In this document: positions 6,506-6,890 of the stretch, one piece after another
Layout of the letters: each line of letters starts with the position of its first letter
How positions within the stretch are numbered: position 1 is the stretch's first letter
NCBI GenBank assembly: GCA_002423075.1
Contig: DIUS01000049.1
Span: forward strand, 1 to 6,890
Reading direction: 5' to 3'
DNA length: 6,890 nucleotides
Source: Microbacteriaceae bacterium UBA6152
Lineage (GTDB): Bacteria > Actinomycetota > Actinomycetes > Actinomycetales > Microbacteriaceae
Notes under the pieces: model-generated
What the model saw: the letters and a program-made list of their open reading frames with translations, nothing else
Databases searched by the model: none
What the model was told of the DNA's origin: nothing
Made by a program: the position numbers and the translations under genes

Positions 6506-6890
6506 AGGCGCCGCTGACGCGTGACCGGAGCGCTCGCACGGGCGCCCCCCGTCAGGCGCGCCATCTGGCGCTCGAGCGGCAGCCGCACTTTCGACCCGCC
6601 TATCGCGTGCTCGGCGCCGTGGCCTATGAGGGTGCTCGAGTGTCGGTCGCCGTCGTCGACCTCGACTCGGGCGAGAGCGTGTTCGCGGTCGATGAGCGCA
6701 TCGTGCTGCCGACGGCGAGCATCGGCAAGATTTTGCTGCTCATCGAGGTGAGCGCGCGCCTCACCGATCGCACCGTGAGCGACTACGCGATCGCCGACCG
6801 CTCGGCCCAGGATGCTGTGGCCGACAGCGGCCTGTGGCAGCACCTGCAGGCTCCGGCCTTTCCGATCGCCGACCTCGCGGCGCTCGTCGG
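6499..6890 (+). CDS. Class A beta-lactamase-like serine hydrolase, N-terminal part (cut by window edge)
   Basis: About 130 codons are visible; the rest lies beyond the right edge. The frame shows VSVAVVDLDSGESVFAVDER (the paired beta strands opening the fold), then LPTASIGKILLLIEVSARL, which holds the S-x-x-K active-site motif (Ser at 6718-6720, Lys at 6727-6729). After it comes a helix-rich stretch ending in PIADLAALVG, just before the point where an SDN-type motif would be expected. The family acylates beta-lactams or related substrates, but many actinobacterial members are uncharacterised. No signal peptide is seen, which is odd for a periplasm-type beta-lactamase and argues against a resistance enzyme. 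The start is uncertain: TTG 6499 overlaps the peptidase stop by seven bases, CTG 6514 has AGAGG (6504-6508) five bases before it, and GTG 6607 would trim the first helix. It is probably co-transcribed with the peptidase. Confidence 0.75.
   Translation, partial: MVEAPLTRDRSARTGAPRQARHLALERQPHFRPAYRVLGAVAYEGARVSVAVVDLDSGESVFAVDERIVLPTASIGKILLLIEVSARLTDRTVSDYAIADRSAQDAVADSGLWQHLQAPAFPIADLAALV

Noticed and set aside
1..6890. A mobile element, CRISPR array, defence island, toxin-antitoxin pair or biosynthetic cluster
   Set aside because: There are no repeats of the right kind, no recombinase, nuclease or toxin-like frames and no composition shift. The genes are common transporters and hydrolases.

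Overview
The window looks like ordinary chromosomal DNA from a high-GC actinobacterium. Third codon positions are strongly G/C, GTG starts are frequent, and the protein families and their wording fit Microbacteriaceae. That family-level placement is my inference from the proteins, not a database result. I saw no transposase, integrase, phage gene, CRISPR array, tRNA or rRNA.

Layout from left to right: (1) the N-terminal 146 codons of an MFS transporter on the minus strand, running off the left edge (1-439). (2) A 202-bp divergent gap, then a small CsbD-family stress protein on the plus strand (642-815) with a strong Shine-Dalgarno. (3) A long stem with a UUCG tetraloop (836-867), then a CorA-type divalent cation channel (903-1904). 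(4) A convergent junction of only 12 bp carrying a perfect 8-bp hairpin, then a DinF-branch MATE exporter on the minus strand (1917-3239). (5) A 31-bp divergent gap, then an MFS exporter on the plus strand (3271-4500). (6) A 43-bp gap, then a cytoplasmic M13-family zinc metallopeptidase (4544-6505). (7) A partial class A beta-lactamase-like serine hydrolase that starts at or just past the peptidase stop and leaves the window at the right edge.

The genes do not form one obvious pathway. Four encode membrane transporters, one a stress-associated protein, and two are predicted hydrolases that are probably co-transcribed. The informative layer is regulatory. Several genes carry a TAnnnT hexamer (TAGCGT, TAGCAT, TAGGCT, possibly TAAGGT) 5-7 nt before the start codon, as expected for leaderless transcription, and the MATE and MFS genes face each other across such elements. 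csbD is the exception: it has an excellent Shine-Dalgarno but no TAnnnT element in its upstream gap, which fits control by an alternative sigma factor.

A second unexpected signal is a hexamer bias. GGATGC/GCATCC occurs eleven times, whereas GGACGC/GCGTCC occurs once, and the choice is made at synonymous positions. I found no convincing new multi-gene system here.
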